A stretch of DNA of 64,000 nucleotides from Acidobacteriota bacterium (GCA_016196035.1 JACPYM010000010.1:107876-171875); one strand, 5' to 3'. Positions 38,801-47,466 are shown, counted from the stretch's first letter. Notes: a model not told the origin generated them from the sequence alone. Made by a program: numbers and translations.

Positions 38801-41800
38801 TTGTTGTATGAATTGGTCGCGGCCAAACATCACGACCCCAGCCAACCGGTGACGGCGGACGAAGCCAACTGTTACGCCTGGGCCACCATCGTGGATGTCG
38901 AGATCGCGCTGCCCGCGACCGATCAACCCACACCCGCCGTCGCGAACGCTTATGTCATCAACGGCGCGGATGACACGGGCGCGGCCTTGCTGCAACAGGT
39001 TTATCAATACCTGTCTACACACAGCGGCACAGGCGCGGCGCTTTATTTGCTGTACTCGCCCAATCCCGCCAGCGGCAATCCCAGCGGCTTGGTGTCCGAT
39101 CAACTCGACGCGGCGGCGAGCTATTTGCTCAAGACGAATCTTTCGACGCTGACGCACAGCGGCGGCGGCGACTTCGCGGCCTTCGCCACAGTTGACCCGA
39201 CCAGCATCTACGCCGCGCCGCTCAGCGCCACCGCCGATTTCGTGGCCTTGCTGTGGGAAGCCAGCATCACGCGCAGCGGCGGCTTCTATCTGAATTACGT
39301 CAACGAGAACGGCAAGGCGGCGCTGCCCGCCAGCGTGTTTGGCGCGGCGACGACGGCGGCGTTGTCGCTGCTGGTGGTGCTGGATGCGCAAACGGCCAGC
39401 AAAGACGCGGCCATGCTGCCTTTCAACAACTGCGTCATCGTGGGCGATAACATTGACACGTCAACCACGACACTCTTTGTGCAACCGGCGCTTTACACCG
39501 TCCAGCCGGGCGATTCGTTGACTGACGCCGCCGACAGCTTCAACAAGGAATGGGGCACCAGCTATGGCTTCCAGGACGTGGCGAATTTCAATCAGCACGT
39601 GCCGCTGACGTTACAGGTCGGCGCGCAACTCACGGTTCCGAACAAACCCGCCTACACGGTTCAATACGGCGACACGCTGGCCGGCATCGCGCAAGCACAG
39701 TTCGCGGGCAGCCTGACAGCCTTGGCCGAGGCGAATCAGACCGCCGCGCTATTGGCGGCGGGCGGGCCGCTGCAATTCGCCAACGGCGTGCTGCAACCGG
39801 CGGCCACCGTGCCGCAGGGCACCGTCGGCTTCGAGTTGACACGCACCGCGCCCGACCCGGACACGGACGTGGTGGACACGCTCTTTAACCTGACCGGCTT
39901 TTCCATCGCCGCCGCCGGGCCGTTTTTGCAAAGCTGCGAGGGCTTGCCCACCACGCCCGCCGATAGTTGGCAGGCGCAATCCGACGGCTTGACGCCGCGC
40001 GCGTTGGACGACGTGCCCGCGACGCAGTGGTACTACCAGCAAACGCTGGTCATCAATCCCTTCGCCGCGCAGCCGCAAGGCAGCACGTCGCCCGCGTTGC
40101 CCGCCGCGCAAAACAATCCGTACAACGGCATCGGCGCGGGCGCGGCGGTCACGCTCAACCTGGACGTGCAGGACATCTTCGGCAACGCGCCCGCGCAGTC
40201 CGTGTTGCCGCCGCTCGCGGTGCCGGTCGGCTATTTCGACACGCTGAGCGGCTTGGCAAGCTGGCCTTCGCTGGCCGTGTCATACCAAGTCGCTTCGCCC
40301 CATGGCGCGCCGCAAATCGCCTTGAATTTGACGATGCAGCAGGCGCGCTACATTCCTTCGCTGTCGGTGCCGGTCGCGGCGGCGCAAGCCGCCATCAAGG
40401 CCGATTTGGCGAGCTATCAGAGCATTTACTATCAACTCGCGCAGCCCGACCTGACGTGTGCGTTGCAGACTTCGCTGGATACGCAAACGGCGGCTTACGC
40501 GCTCGACAAGACGCCGTTCTTCGCCTTCGCGTATGGCGCGTATGTTTATCTGGCCGCGCTGGCGAGCATGGAAGCCGTGCAACCGGTGCTGGACGGAACA
40601 GTGACGGTGGGCGCGTTGGCCGGGCAATACGGCGTGACCGCGCCGCAGCTTTTTGAGGCGAATCAGAATACGCTGCTGAGCAAGTTGTTTGACGGCGCGG
40701 CGCTGAGCGTGCCGCAAATGTACGCGACGGTGCAAAGCGATTCGCTGCAAAGCATCGTCAGCGCGCCGCAATGGCAATCCTTCCACCTGACGGTGACAGG
40801 CTTGGCTGCCTTGAATGCACAAGTGCCGCTGGGCGCGGGCGTGGATTTGAGCGCGCCCGCCGCCCGCACCGCTACGGCTGCCAGCACAGACACGCTAAAC
40901 GCCGTGGCGCAACGCGCGCACGCTGCTGTGGCCGCGCTGGCCGTGGCGAATGCGCCGACGCCTGGCTTGTTGAAACAGGGCACGGTGCTGACCGTCGGCA
41001 CGCAGCAATATACGCTGGCGGAGAATGACACTTTTGCCAACGCAGCCACGCAACTCAACGCGACGGTCGAGGCCGTGGCCCTGGCGAATCAATGGCTGAC
41101 AAACTTGTTCGCGGGCAGCGTCACGTTGCAGGTGACTGACATTTTGAGCGGCGCGGGCGACACGCTGGCCGGCCTGGCGGCCTTGGTGAAAAGCGCTGTC
41201 GCCACGCTGGCAACCGCCAATGCGCAAGTACAGAACCTGTTTGCGCCGACGACCGACATTCAAATCGGCCTCAACACGCAAGCCGCGCCGCCCACGGCGA
41301 CCGATACGCTGGCGAGTTGGGCGGGCAAGAATCAGGTCACCGTGGCGCAACTGGCACAGGCCAATCTCGCCCAGACTTTCATCAACGGCGCGCAACCGAC
41401 CATCCCCGGCGCGTTGCAACAACCAACTGGCGTGGCGGGCGCGGCGCAATACAGCACCTATGTTGCCGCCGAGGGCGACACGCTCGCCGGCATCGCGCAA
41501 AAGTTCGGCACGACGGCGGCGGCGCTCACGGCGCTCAACGCCGGTTTGCAAACGGAAGTCACGCCGGGCAGCCGCTGGATTTGCCCGCCCATGCAGGGCG
41601 CTGCGCAGGGGCAGAACGCGCAACACACGCTGGCTGGGTTGGCAGCGGCTTACAACACCGATGTCGTAACGCTGGCTCAGGCGAATGCCGCCACGCTGGG
41701 CGTGCTGGCCGCACAGATCGCGTTGCCGCAATGGAACCTGACGACGGGCGCTTACGAGACGTTCAATTCGTTGGTCAATCGTTTGGCGCAGGCGAACATC

Positions 41801-44680
41801 CTGACCGAGGCGGGTGCGGCCTACACCGTGGCCGGCGTGGCGCAGGCCGTGGCGACGCTTGCGAACCTCATCAATCCGCAAGCTCTCATCACGCCCGTTC
41901 CGCCGCTGGCGCTCGACAGCAACGCCGTGACGATCACGCCGCACTTTGCGCAAGCGGTCTTCCCGCTCGCGGTCAATGTCAGCCTCAACCGCAACCCGCA
42001 ATGGGTTGACCCGGATTTCGCCAACGTCGCGGCGGTGGCGCAGTCAACCTACAGTGTGCGGCCCGAACCCGACCAAAGCGAAGATGAGAACGCGGCCTTC
42101 ACCTTCAACCAATTCGCCACGGCGCTGCAAAGCGCGCTGGACGGGCTTTTTGTCGCCACGGGCGATCCGCTGGCCGAAGGCGACGAACTGAATGCGAGCA
42201 CGTTCTGGGCGGTGAATTTCGGCAACGGCGCGGGGCCGCAGTTGGGCTATCAATTCCAGGGCGGGCAGACCGCCTACTTTGCGTTGCCGCCGCTCTCAAC
42301 CGCGTTGCTGGGCGGGCCGGTGGACATCATTCCGTATGTCAGCGGGCCGCATGTCAGCGGGCCGCATGTCAGCGGGCCGCATGTCAGCGGGCAAACGCCG
42401 CCGTTCACCGGGCCAGCGCAAACGCAAACTTTTCAGGCCGTTGATCTGGACGTGTGGCTCAATACCTTTCTGCAAAGCATTGACCTGTTCCTGTCGCCGG
42501 CCTATGCCGTGCCCGCCTACGCGCTCAGTCCGGCGGATGTGGTGGCAGTGATTGAACACAAGAAGAGCCTGGCGCAAAAGCTGGCCCAGCGTGTGACGTT
42601 GGTGTTGCAAGACGCGCCCACAGGCTCGATTGACGATGCACAAGCGGCCTTGCAACAGGCGTTGCTGACGCAATTGTCCAGCGCCTTCACGGTGGACACA
42701 CTGGTGCAGGTGCCGGTCGGCGTGACTTCGGCTGTGCAAAACCCGCTGGCCGCGCCGCGCTTGTCGGGCCAGGTCGTGCTGGCGCAGGGCGATCAGCAAT
42801 TGCCGAATGCCTTCAGCTTTTCGACCGCAAAAGTGGGACTGACCGAGGGCGGCGCGACGGCGACGTTCCTGTTCAGCGTCAAAGCGCCCGCCGCGCACAA
42901 AGAGGCGCAACTCAATCTGCAATACAGCGTCAACGAAATGGAACTGCCCGACCCGCACTCGGTCATCGGCGATTACGAAGGCTCGTCCTGGCTGAAGTTC
43001 ATCCAGCCGCTGCCCGCGCAAACCGGCACGTGCAATTCGATCATCGGCAACCTAGCCATTCCGATCCCGCTGCGCGCCTATCCCAGCCCGGTCTCGCTGG
43101 TGACGCAAAGCGCGCAACAATCCGTGCCGCTGCCCGCCTCGGCGGCAGAGTTGCTGCATTGGGATTTCGGTTTTGTTTATCAGCACGACGACGCGCAACA
43201 GGACACGCCGCTGGTTGCGGTGACGTTCAACGCGGGCGCGCAAACGCCGCCGCGCGCAGCGCCAACCGATGTTGATGTGCAGGCGATCTTCCAGGCGCTG
43301 GCGCAATTTATGTCGGCCTATCCGGCGTTGAAAAACGATCTGGCCCTGTTGCCGCTGACGCCACCGGGCGCGGCCCCGGCCACGGCGCGCGCGGCGGTGC
43401 GGGCGTTCGCGCAATTGGTTAGTTGGGTGGATGCGGCTTGGCAGGCGCAGTCTCTACCGAACGCCGCGCTGCTGGTGACTGATACGTTCAACTATCAGCT
43501 ACAAAAACAGCAGAGCGCCGACGCCGCGCCGGTGCTGACGACATTGACGCTGGCGGCGGTTGATCCCGCGACGGGGCAAGCCAAACCGAACCCCAGCCAG
43601 CTTTGGCCGGACGTGTTCGCCAGTTATAACAACACCGAATATCAACTCGCGCAGCTTGCGGCCAACGCCGCGCAGGCTGTTTATCAATACCCGGCCTCGG
43701 CCAAAATCCCGGCGGACGCGGCCCTGGCGCAACGCTTTGTCTTTAGCGTGGACGGCAGCCATCAACCGGCCAGTTGGACGATTGCGCCGGTCAAGGCGGG
43801 CGGGGCCGCCCGGGCGCAAGGCCTGACAACGATCACCACGACCGCGCCGCACGCCCTGAATCCGGGCGCGCGCGCGAATATCAGCGGTGTCGCCGACGCC
43901 AGCTTCAACGGCACCTTCGCGGTGTCGTCTGTGCCGACGCCGCTGACGATCACCTTCCCACAACCCAACACGCCCGACGCCACCAGCGGCGGCGGCACGG
44001 CGGCGGAATCGTTGCTGCCCGCCGGCACGACGCTGAGCGCGCCGCAGAGTTTTCTCTTCCGCGCGGTGAACATCCTGGCGCGGCAAAACGGGCGCGCGGG
44101 TGTCGAGATCGCGCGCAACCTGAATCTGGTGGCGGCGCCCACCAACCCGGCGTTTGTTTACCGCACGCCGCTGGTCAATTTTGCCAGCGCGGCGGTGCCG
44201 TTGGTGAACGCCGAAAACACCATCCCGCTGAACACGGTGAACACGCTCCCGTCGGTGATAAGCAGCGTCGCGCAGGCGCTCGGCGAATTTCTAAAGCAGC
44301 TCTTTAGCGGCCAGACCGGCGCGCTGACGATGCGGCTGGCGGCGGCCTATGCTTACCCGCTGGCGCAAAGCACGCCGGATGAATCAACACTGACGGCGCT
44401 TAGCCCGCTGGTGCCGATCACACTGATTCCGGCGTTTGCTTTCAACCCGGCGAGTGATTGGGATTGGACGCAAGCGGGCAGTTTCGTCAGCCAGGTGCAA
44501 GCCGTGCTCGACGCCTGGCGCGCCCAGCCCCAGCACGACCCGCTGCCGCCGCGCGGATTGTATCTGTTCGATCTGACTGTCTATGCCGGCGATAGCCAGT
44601 TGCAACCGCTGATTCACACGGCAAGTTTGCAATATCAACTTGACGCCCCGCCCACGCAAAACCTTGGAGGCCTCCGATGA
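32891..44680 (+). CDS. 3929-residue protein with beta-rich N-terminus and at least 14 LysM-like repeats
   Basis: One unbroken frame of 11.8 kb. Residues 1-1020 are beta-strand-rich without a signal peptide (LTFTITVNIPSLVITGVEEG; FNISIDIPNKAYSIGAYASA), in style like DUF6603 proteins as I recall them. From about residue 1415 to 2955 come LysM-like units, each with a GDTLxxIA core, for example YSVAPGDTLTLIAAYPLAFA, YTVQYGDTLAGIAQAQF and YVAAEGDTLAGIAQKFGTT. Two longer inserted domains interrupt them (about 1790-2195 and 2320-2570). Three small beta domains with HGLT.G..V.I.GV.D.SFNG lie at nt 36511-36717, 37510-37705 and 43810-44010. A VSGPH tandem lies near residue 3150. The C-terminal 750 residues are again beta-rich. 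LysM modules usually bind peptidoglycan or chitin. Without a Sec signal, export would need another route or lysis. Function unknown. The stop overlaps the next start (ATGA). Confidence 0.85.
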   Translation: MTIQEFAALLINQASNPPANPSNLIQLSDATLQRTGVSALLKQDLGRADGILWLTVDHTQIPANPPATGFTLNALVPVATGQDFLQLAGRNVSLSVFPVGAAGNAQVGFALDINLTQAGQATVAWDFSDSFKDLQGTPFDEVPYQTPHLVFATDAHETVARGLAFYAGLELSGFFQNVATLLAHSEARLTADSPARALLAEDSQALTLSGTITPAASGTALALTCDLGVPTLAIGTVLKLKDLGVGVSLEYAPAGAIAALVTADAQPLVQIYLGATVELGNSSGASMPLDVRVLMPLNGNPDHLTLMVLPGAPFTTSLGNLGSLIAGQSWNELFSGDAKSILKYLDTFGLKSAAVDYSLRSFSVLSVAVNVGTLSAWPLWGDNSVTLDLQWRILFLPGGTRQNVLVSARFQFSQLTFTITVNIPSLVITGVEEGMSSFNLTDLNQKVFDGKLTIPQNLLDIEVAFGNFNISIDIPNKAYSIGAYASASFSLFGTQILGFKNCAIMVNIGAGTDPKTYTATLDGIVSLGPLEMQVDAVLSNQQDCVLTMHLVNETVGSMLNHLVHLVDPTFDIKFPSPWDKLLEISLDALVLQLNLTKGTLNLTYDTSLDLGFIDITGIALTYTKGTSAASSVQIELEGKFLGQSFGGASGNPGLGWDAINQSPPSVPGKGDQIFDLQYAGLGQYIAFKGDQPATIAAVMKALHDSVTPAQAGQLPDFGADGSLVFSQDSNWLIGAQFSVLGTLSISAIFNDPNLYGILIQLSGEKARIFAGLSFEILYRKISDNLGVYHIELKLPDAMRNLQFGEVSVTLPIIVLDVYTNGNFRVDFGFPKGLDFSNSFALQVFPFVGYGGFYFALLDGATSTRVPKISNGTFSPVIEFGVALSIGVGKTIDEGILSGGITVTVIGILQGVLGWFNPTQPAPKEMYYWFQGSISIVGKLYATINFAIISASLDVTAYATVTLTIEAHQPIYIELSAGVSVRLSVKILFFTIHLSFSANVHASFTIGHATPTPWVLADGSGASSSKGALRQLRGQQTLHSTVLRHAGYARALRSARVAALLANSTSNLDWPAVLVFSQVQTLTLRALPSFTKSESDAQGVDAVLLFTAENSVDPAAQTLSEHRALFGAAPHTAAFNQLLEAMLLWAIHAQTGGLSAVSADDLESLQQQLKQPETVAAAFDYTTLTNFLAANFVFNVATASQWTIETAARASMVVTITTPAPHGLTAGDAIVIAGVTDASFNGQFTVATAGATTFTYAQDAADAQSSGGTVDETTGVAFFPMIPAIKLSDTAGTSVDFGSFNSVDESYQAKAAAYFQLLQTQFQERNNSQSRNAALTDPPPISYATVIFTHYFNMLMSAGIKAALDLLQSYRYETPTAQSIGDIAAILDATLTAEPLRLVAPNQDNPVLAQGALFTLPNVVRQVRSGDTVANIAAQFAQQGARNANGQPYTVTDLFDANAAATGIYNTGLAVTFNDLVYTTQTNDTLNLIAVRLLLRVAGQSVINSLNGLGPAVQALSQANPGITGPNQPLAVLIAPQTGAVRAGGTATITTLTPHGLTQGAPVNLAGVSDASFNGSFNVADVLTPLSFTYQQTGLPDASSGNGVAAYPQAINVPQGNVYSVAPGDTLTLIAAYPLAFAQGLLNVTGFLAQLQALNPKLPTDPTQTLPPNTDVELPPVLRALAAGDSINTLATTLLTTPALIQTKLAAVPANTPLLAPQAVLHVPLQYAASAKTENQAGDTFSGIAAKFDLSLREVATQAVNVAGLFAAQQTLTVSDLPSIAVPLLLAGLLNQAEWNNASGQVSRFLLSGLRLPDPNDAYFQGLTLADMSDPAKLGPIKTLPLYQLTGQQYAQPAAKLGAYQLTLANAASVPWLQINGAASATFGLTADQQTLIGTIANSPIAPRVETLTRLALYQMTPPRLALQNHIAWQAAVLPGGCLSSGGVAGNPSLWLFPDSLVQQLAAANAQNSTALLYELVAAKHHDPSQPVTADEANCYAWATIVDVEIALPATDQPTPAVANAYVINGADDTGAALLQQVYQYLSTHSGTGAALYLLYSPNPASGNPSGLVSDQLDAAASYLLKTNLSTLTHSGGGDFAAFATVDPTSIYAAPLSATADFVALLWEASITRSGGFYLNYVNENGKAALPASVFGAATTAALSLLVVLDAQTASKDAAMLPFNNCVIVGDNIDTSTTTLFVQPALYTVQPGDSLTDAADSFNKEWGTSYGFQDVANFNQHVPLTLQVGAQLTVPNKPAYTVQYGDTLAGIAQAQFAGSLTALAEANQTAALLAAGGPLQFANGVLQPAATVPQGTVGFELTRTAPDPDTDVVDTLFNLTGFSIAAAGPFLQSCEGLPTTPADSWQAQSDGLTPRALDDVPATQWYYQQTLVINPFAAQPQGSTSPALPAAQNNPYNGIGAGAAVTLNLDVQDIFGNAPAQSVLPPLAVPVGYFDTLSGLASWPSLAVSYQVASPHGAPQIALNLTMQQARYIPSLSVPVAAAQAAIKADLASYQSIYYQLAQPDLTCALQTSLDTQTAAYALDKTPFFAFAYGAYVYLAALASMEAVQPVLDGTVTVGALAGQYGVTAPQLFEANQNTLLSKLFDGAALSVPQMYATVQSDSLQSIVSAPQWQSFHLTVTGLAALNAQVPLGAGVDLSAPAARTATAASTDTLNAVAQRAHAAVAALAVANAPTPGLLKQGTVLTVGTQQYTLAENDTFANAATQLNATVEAVALANQWLTNLFAGSVTLQVTDILSGAGDTLAGLAALVKSAVATLATANAQVQNLFAPTTDIQIGLNTQAAPPTATDTLASWAGKNQVTVAQLAQANLAQTFINGAQPTIPGALQQPTGVAGAAQYSTYVAAEGDTLAGIAQKFGTTAAALTALNAGLQTEVTPGSRWICPPMQGAAQGQNAQHTLAGLAAAYNTDVVTLAQANAATLGVLAAQIALPQWNLTTGAYETFNSLVNRLAQANILTEAGAAYTVAGVAQAVATLANLINPQALITPVPPLALDSNAVTITPHFAQAVFPLAVNVSLNRNPQWVDPDFANVAAVAQSTYSVRPEPDQSEDENAAFTFNQFATALQSALDGLFVATGDPLAEGDELNASTFWAVNFGNGAGPQLGYQFQGGQTAYFALPPLSTALLGGPVDIIPYVSGPHVSGPHVSGPHVSGQTPPFTGPAQTQTFQAVDLDVWLNTFLQSIDLFLSPAYAVPAYALSPADVVAVIEHKKSLAQKLAQRVTLVLQDAPTGSIDDAQAALQQALLTQLSSAFTVDTLVQVPVGVTSAVQNPLAAPRLSGQVVLAQGDQQLPNAFSFSTAKVGLTEGGATATFLFSVKAPAAHKEAQLNLQYSVNEMELPDPHSVIGDYEGSSWLKFIQPLPAQTGTCNSIIGNLAIPIPLRAYPSPVSLVTQSAQQSVPLPASAAELLHWDFGFVYQHDDAQQDTPLVAVTFNAGAQTPPRAAPTDVDVQAIFQALAQFMSAYPALKNDLALLPLTPPGAAPATARAAVRAFAQLVSWVDAAWQAQSLPNAALLVTDTFNYQLQKQQSADAAPVLTTLTLAAVDPATGQAKPNPSQLWPDVFASYNNTEYQLAQLAANAAQAVYQYPASAKIPADAALAQRFVFSVDGSHQPASWTIAPVKAGGAARAQGLTTITTTAPHALNPGARANISGVADASFNGTFAVSSVPTPLTITFPQPNTPDATSGGGTAAESLLPAGTTLSAPQSFLFRAVNILARQNGRAGVEIARNLNLVAAPTNPAFVYRTPLVNFASAAVPLVNAENTIPLNTVNTLPSVISSVAQALGEFLKQLFSGQTGALTMRLAAAYAYPLAQSTPDESTLTALSPLVPITLIPAFAFNPASDWDWTQAGSFVSQVQAVLDAWRAQPQHDPLPPRGLYLFDLTVYAGDSQLQPLIHTASLQYQLDAPPTQNLGGLR
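42336..42392. repeat. 15-bp in-frame tandem repeat
   Basis: ATGTCAGCGGGCCGC is repeated exactly three times with a partial fourth copy (42336-42392), encoding VSGPH repeats. Slippage here would change the protein by multiples of five residues without a frameshift. Confidence 0.9.
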
Positions 44681-47466
44681 ACAACGTAAGAGCGAATCAT
44701 GAAGTGGAGATGGAGCCGGCAACGGAGACGAAGTACCAAATGCCCGCAAAAACCCCTTTCGATCCGTCGCCCAACGATCCACAGAAGTCGCTGGTTCAGA
44801 AGGTGCTGGTTTATGCTTTTGACACGGATCACAACCAAATACCGCTGAAGACCCTGAAGCTCACGAATAACGCCGCTTTCCCCGTTTATCCGGTCATGCG
44901 GGATGGCAACGAGGCTGAGACGGCGCAGGGAAGCGGCGCGGGTTTATATGATCCTTACGACCCGGTTAGGACGGAATATCGCGGCTACATCGGTTACCAG
45001 GGGGACGACAATCAATACTATTTCGGCCTGCCAACGGGCCATACCATCACCATCCGGGTGCCGCTGGTTTTCTGGAATGGCGCACGCATGGGCATTGTGA
45101 CCGATGGCAGATACCTGACGCCGGACGCGGGCGCTCCCAACCCGCTTCATTACGCTGCCAACGCGCAACGCGTCATCGTTGCCGCCGAACACGCAGACCC
45201 GCATGACACGTCCCCGCCCGACCCGCAAAAGGACGGAGTGGTCATGTGGTATCGGGCCAGCCTCATCGGCCCCGCGCTCGATTCGCCGGATCAACTGCTG
45301 GAATGGACGATTCGAGATCAGGAGTATTTGAGCAATCCGCAAATCAATGAGCGTACCCATCATTTGATCCCGTCTAACCAGAAAGTCACGCTCATCAATT
45401 ACGATGTCTCTTATGTGGATAGCATGTTCCTCCCGGTTGCGATGGAAGCCCTCGATGTTCCCGTCCCCGCGCCGCCGACTCCCTTTAACCAGAATCGCGG
45501 GCCATACGGTTGGATCGGCTCCATAGACAAGCCTGAGGATCTCCAAACCAAAATCGAGGCCTTTACCGCCGCCCCCGGCAATAAGCTGCTGGGCCAGTAT
45601 TTTGGCGGCAATGGTTGGCCTGTCTACAATATCCCCCCCGATCCGATTGGCGAGGTCAAGCTACCCGCCGGTCAAAATATCTTCGCGCAAAGCCCTTTGG
45701 CGGGCGCACTCTCCAGTTATGACGTGACCAACAATCATTTCATGCTGTCGAGCGGCGGCACGGGGCCTATCAGGGTGAATATCGGAGGCGCAGGGACGGC
45801 TTCGACTGGCAACATACTGACGCTCAGCCCGAACGAAGACGTGGATAAGGTCAAACAATTGCAACCCGAATTCACGATCCAAGGCTACGCGCCAGCGGGC
45901 CAGAAAAATCCGATTCAACCGGGAACCAAGATCGCCCGGATTCTTCATGTCAGCACAGGCGCGGGTGACCCCAGCACGCTTCAGATGGACAAGGAACTGG
46001 TCGCTTCGCAGCAAGGGTGCAACTTCGACTTCTTCAGGCCGGTCACTGATTATGCCTCCGCCGCGCTGATCAAGCTCTGGTATTCATGGGCGAATTACTA
46101 TCTGACCCAAACGCAAAGCACCCCGCCGCAGACGGTCAGGGGCGCTGTCACAGTGAATAGCGCGACGCTGACTTTCAGCGAACCGGTGACCGGCTTGGTC
46201 GAAGGCATGCAAGTGACCGGCGCAGGTCTGAACAGTCCGAATCCCGGCAAAGAGACAGGCGGGGTCACGATCCTGGCGCTTGCCGCGGACAAGAAATCGG
46301 TCATCCTGAGCCAACTGGCGCGAGAAAATCACCCGCTCACAGAAAATCAGATGTACACGTTGGTGAAGCCGCAACCGCTGCCCTTAACGCCGGCAAGTTT
46401 GTTTACCCTGGATTTTTCCCAGGACCCGAAAGAACCCGCGCGCGACCCGCTGGAGTTTGCCAAAAAGGTCTATCAAATCATGGCCTCGATGGCCCAAATC
46501 CCGAAGAACCCTGACCCCCTGGTCAAGACCCCCCACGTGCTCGAACTCATGAATAATGTGATCGGAGGGAACATGGGATTCATCTTTGATACCGATGCGC
46601 GCAGGTTTTCGACGGACGGTCTGGCGATCTCGGCCATGATCCGCGACATGATCAAATCCGTCTTGCGCGGGGTCACCGATTTTACGCGTTTCCCTGAATT
46701 CGACAGCAACAACCAGCAGATTTGGTATCCCGACCCGCGTGTGCCGCGCTGCGGCCTGACCTTTAACGCGTTCAACCTCGATCCATTCGTCTGGTTCGTG
46801 CACGTGCAGTTGGGCTTTTCTGGGTACGGTTTCTCGCTGGACGATGACACGGCTGATGTCGGCGCGGGCGAAGCGGCCAGGCTTCAACTCACCATCGGCG
46901 GCGGCGCTGGCCTGCCGAACCAAAATGAATGGGCCATCCAGGCGGTGTATGGCCCCGTGAGCGGCAACGGAGACTGGGATCCGAATAAAACGGTGCGCTT
47001 TTACCTTGGCATCACGGGCGCCACGAATGCCGCTCCGATCACGATCACTTCGCCCAAGCACAACCTCGCCAACGGTGAGACGGTGACGATTGACCAGGTT
47101 GGCGGCAACACCGCCGCCAACGGTACCTGGACCGTCGCCAACGCCACCGCGAACACGTTCGAGTTGCTCAACTCCACGGGCAACGGCGATTACTCTGGCG
47201 GCGGCAGATGGACGCGCGGCCCGCTCTACTGCATCTCCGACGTCAATCGGCTGGACGTTTACTGGAAACTGAAGGGCGATGACCGTCAAGCCGGTTTTAC
47301 GGGCGCGCTCGTCTCCGGCCCCGGCGTGCAGAAGAAAGGGTCGGTCAGAATTCAGCAACTGGGCGACGATAAAGAAGGCATACTCGCCCTGAACACCAAG
47401 CTGACCAATCCTGACGGCTCCCCCCTCGCCCAGGGCAATTACCAGTGGACGTTTTCCGCCAAGTAA
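44677..47466 (+). CDS. Giant-protein cluster protein 5, thaumatin/GH64-like N-terminus
   Basis: 929 residues. The ATG overlaps the stop of the giant gene and has GGAGG upstream, so translation is coupled. Residues about 40-260 resemble the thaumatin/GH64 beta-sandwich: LKLTNNAAFPVYPVMRDGN, GHTITIRVPLVFWNGARMG, DQLLEWTIRD and NYDVSYVDSMFLPVAMEA parallel the family's N-terminal strand, IxxP..SGR, EFT and SxVDxxxLP features. This is a judgement by eye. Near residues 490-560 is another strand-rich module. At nt 47005-47205 is a small domain (ITITSPKHNLANGETVTIDQ, NTAANGTWTVANATANTFEL), also found in a related form in the giant protein and common in phage tail proteins. No signal peptide. A polysaccharide-binding role is plausible; catalysis is unproven. 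Confidence 0.75.
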   Translation: MNNVRANHEVEMEPATETKYQMPAKTPFDPSPNDPQKSLVQKVLVYAFDTDHNQIPLKTLKLTNNAAFPVYPVMRDGNEAETAQGSGAGLYDPYDPVRTEYRGYIGYQGDDNQYYFGLPTGHTITIRVPLVFWNGARMGIVTDGRYLTPDAGAPNPLHYAANAQRVIVAAEHADPHDTSPPDPQKDGVVMWYRASLIGPALDSPDQLLEWTIRDQEYLSNPQINERTHHLIPSNQKVTLINYDVSYVDSMFLPVAMEALDVPVPAPPTPFNQNRGPYGWIGSIDKPEDLQTKIEAFTAAPGNKLLGQYFGGNGWPVYNIPPDPIGEVKLPAGQNIFAQSPLAGALSSYDVTNNHFMLSSGGTGPIRVNIGGAGTASTGNILTLSPNEDVDKVKQLQPEFTIQGYAPAGQKNPIQPGTKIARILHVSTGAGDPSTLQMDKELVASQQGCNFDFFRPVTDYASAALIKLWYSWANYYLTQTQSTPPQTVRGAVTVNSATLTFSEPVTGLVEGMQVTGAGLNSPNPGKETGGVTILALAADKKSVILSQLARENHPLTENQMYTLVKPQPLPLTPASLFTLDFSQDPKEPARDPLEFAKKVYQIMASMAQIPKNPDPLVKTPHVLELMNNVIGGNMGFIFDTDARRFSTDGLAISAMIRDMIKSVLRGVTDFTRFPEFDSNNQQIWYPDPRVPRCGLTFNAFNLDPFVWFVHVQLGFSGYGFSLDDDTADVGAGEAARLQLTIGGGAGLPNQNEWAIQAVYGPVSGNGDWDPNKTVRFYLGITGATNAAPITITSPKHNLANGETVTIDQVGGNTAANGTWTVANATANTFELLNSTGNGDYSGGGRWTRGPLYCISDVNRLDVYWKLKGDDRQAGFTGALVSGPGVQKKGSVRIQQLGDDKEGILALNTKLTNPDGSPLAQGNYQWTFSAK

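Noticed and set aside
26762..47466. Prophage tail, contractile injection system or Tc-toxin locus
   Set aside because: No sheath, tube, baseplate, AAA ClpV-like ATPase, TcB/TcC or RHS-like protein is visible; LysM and small beta modules alone are not enough.
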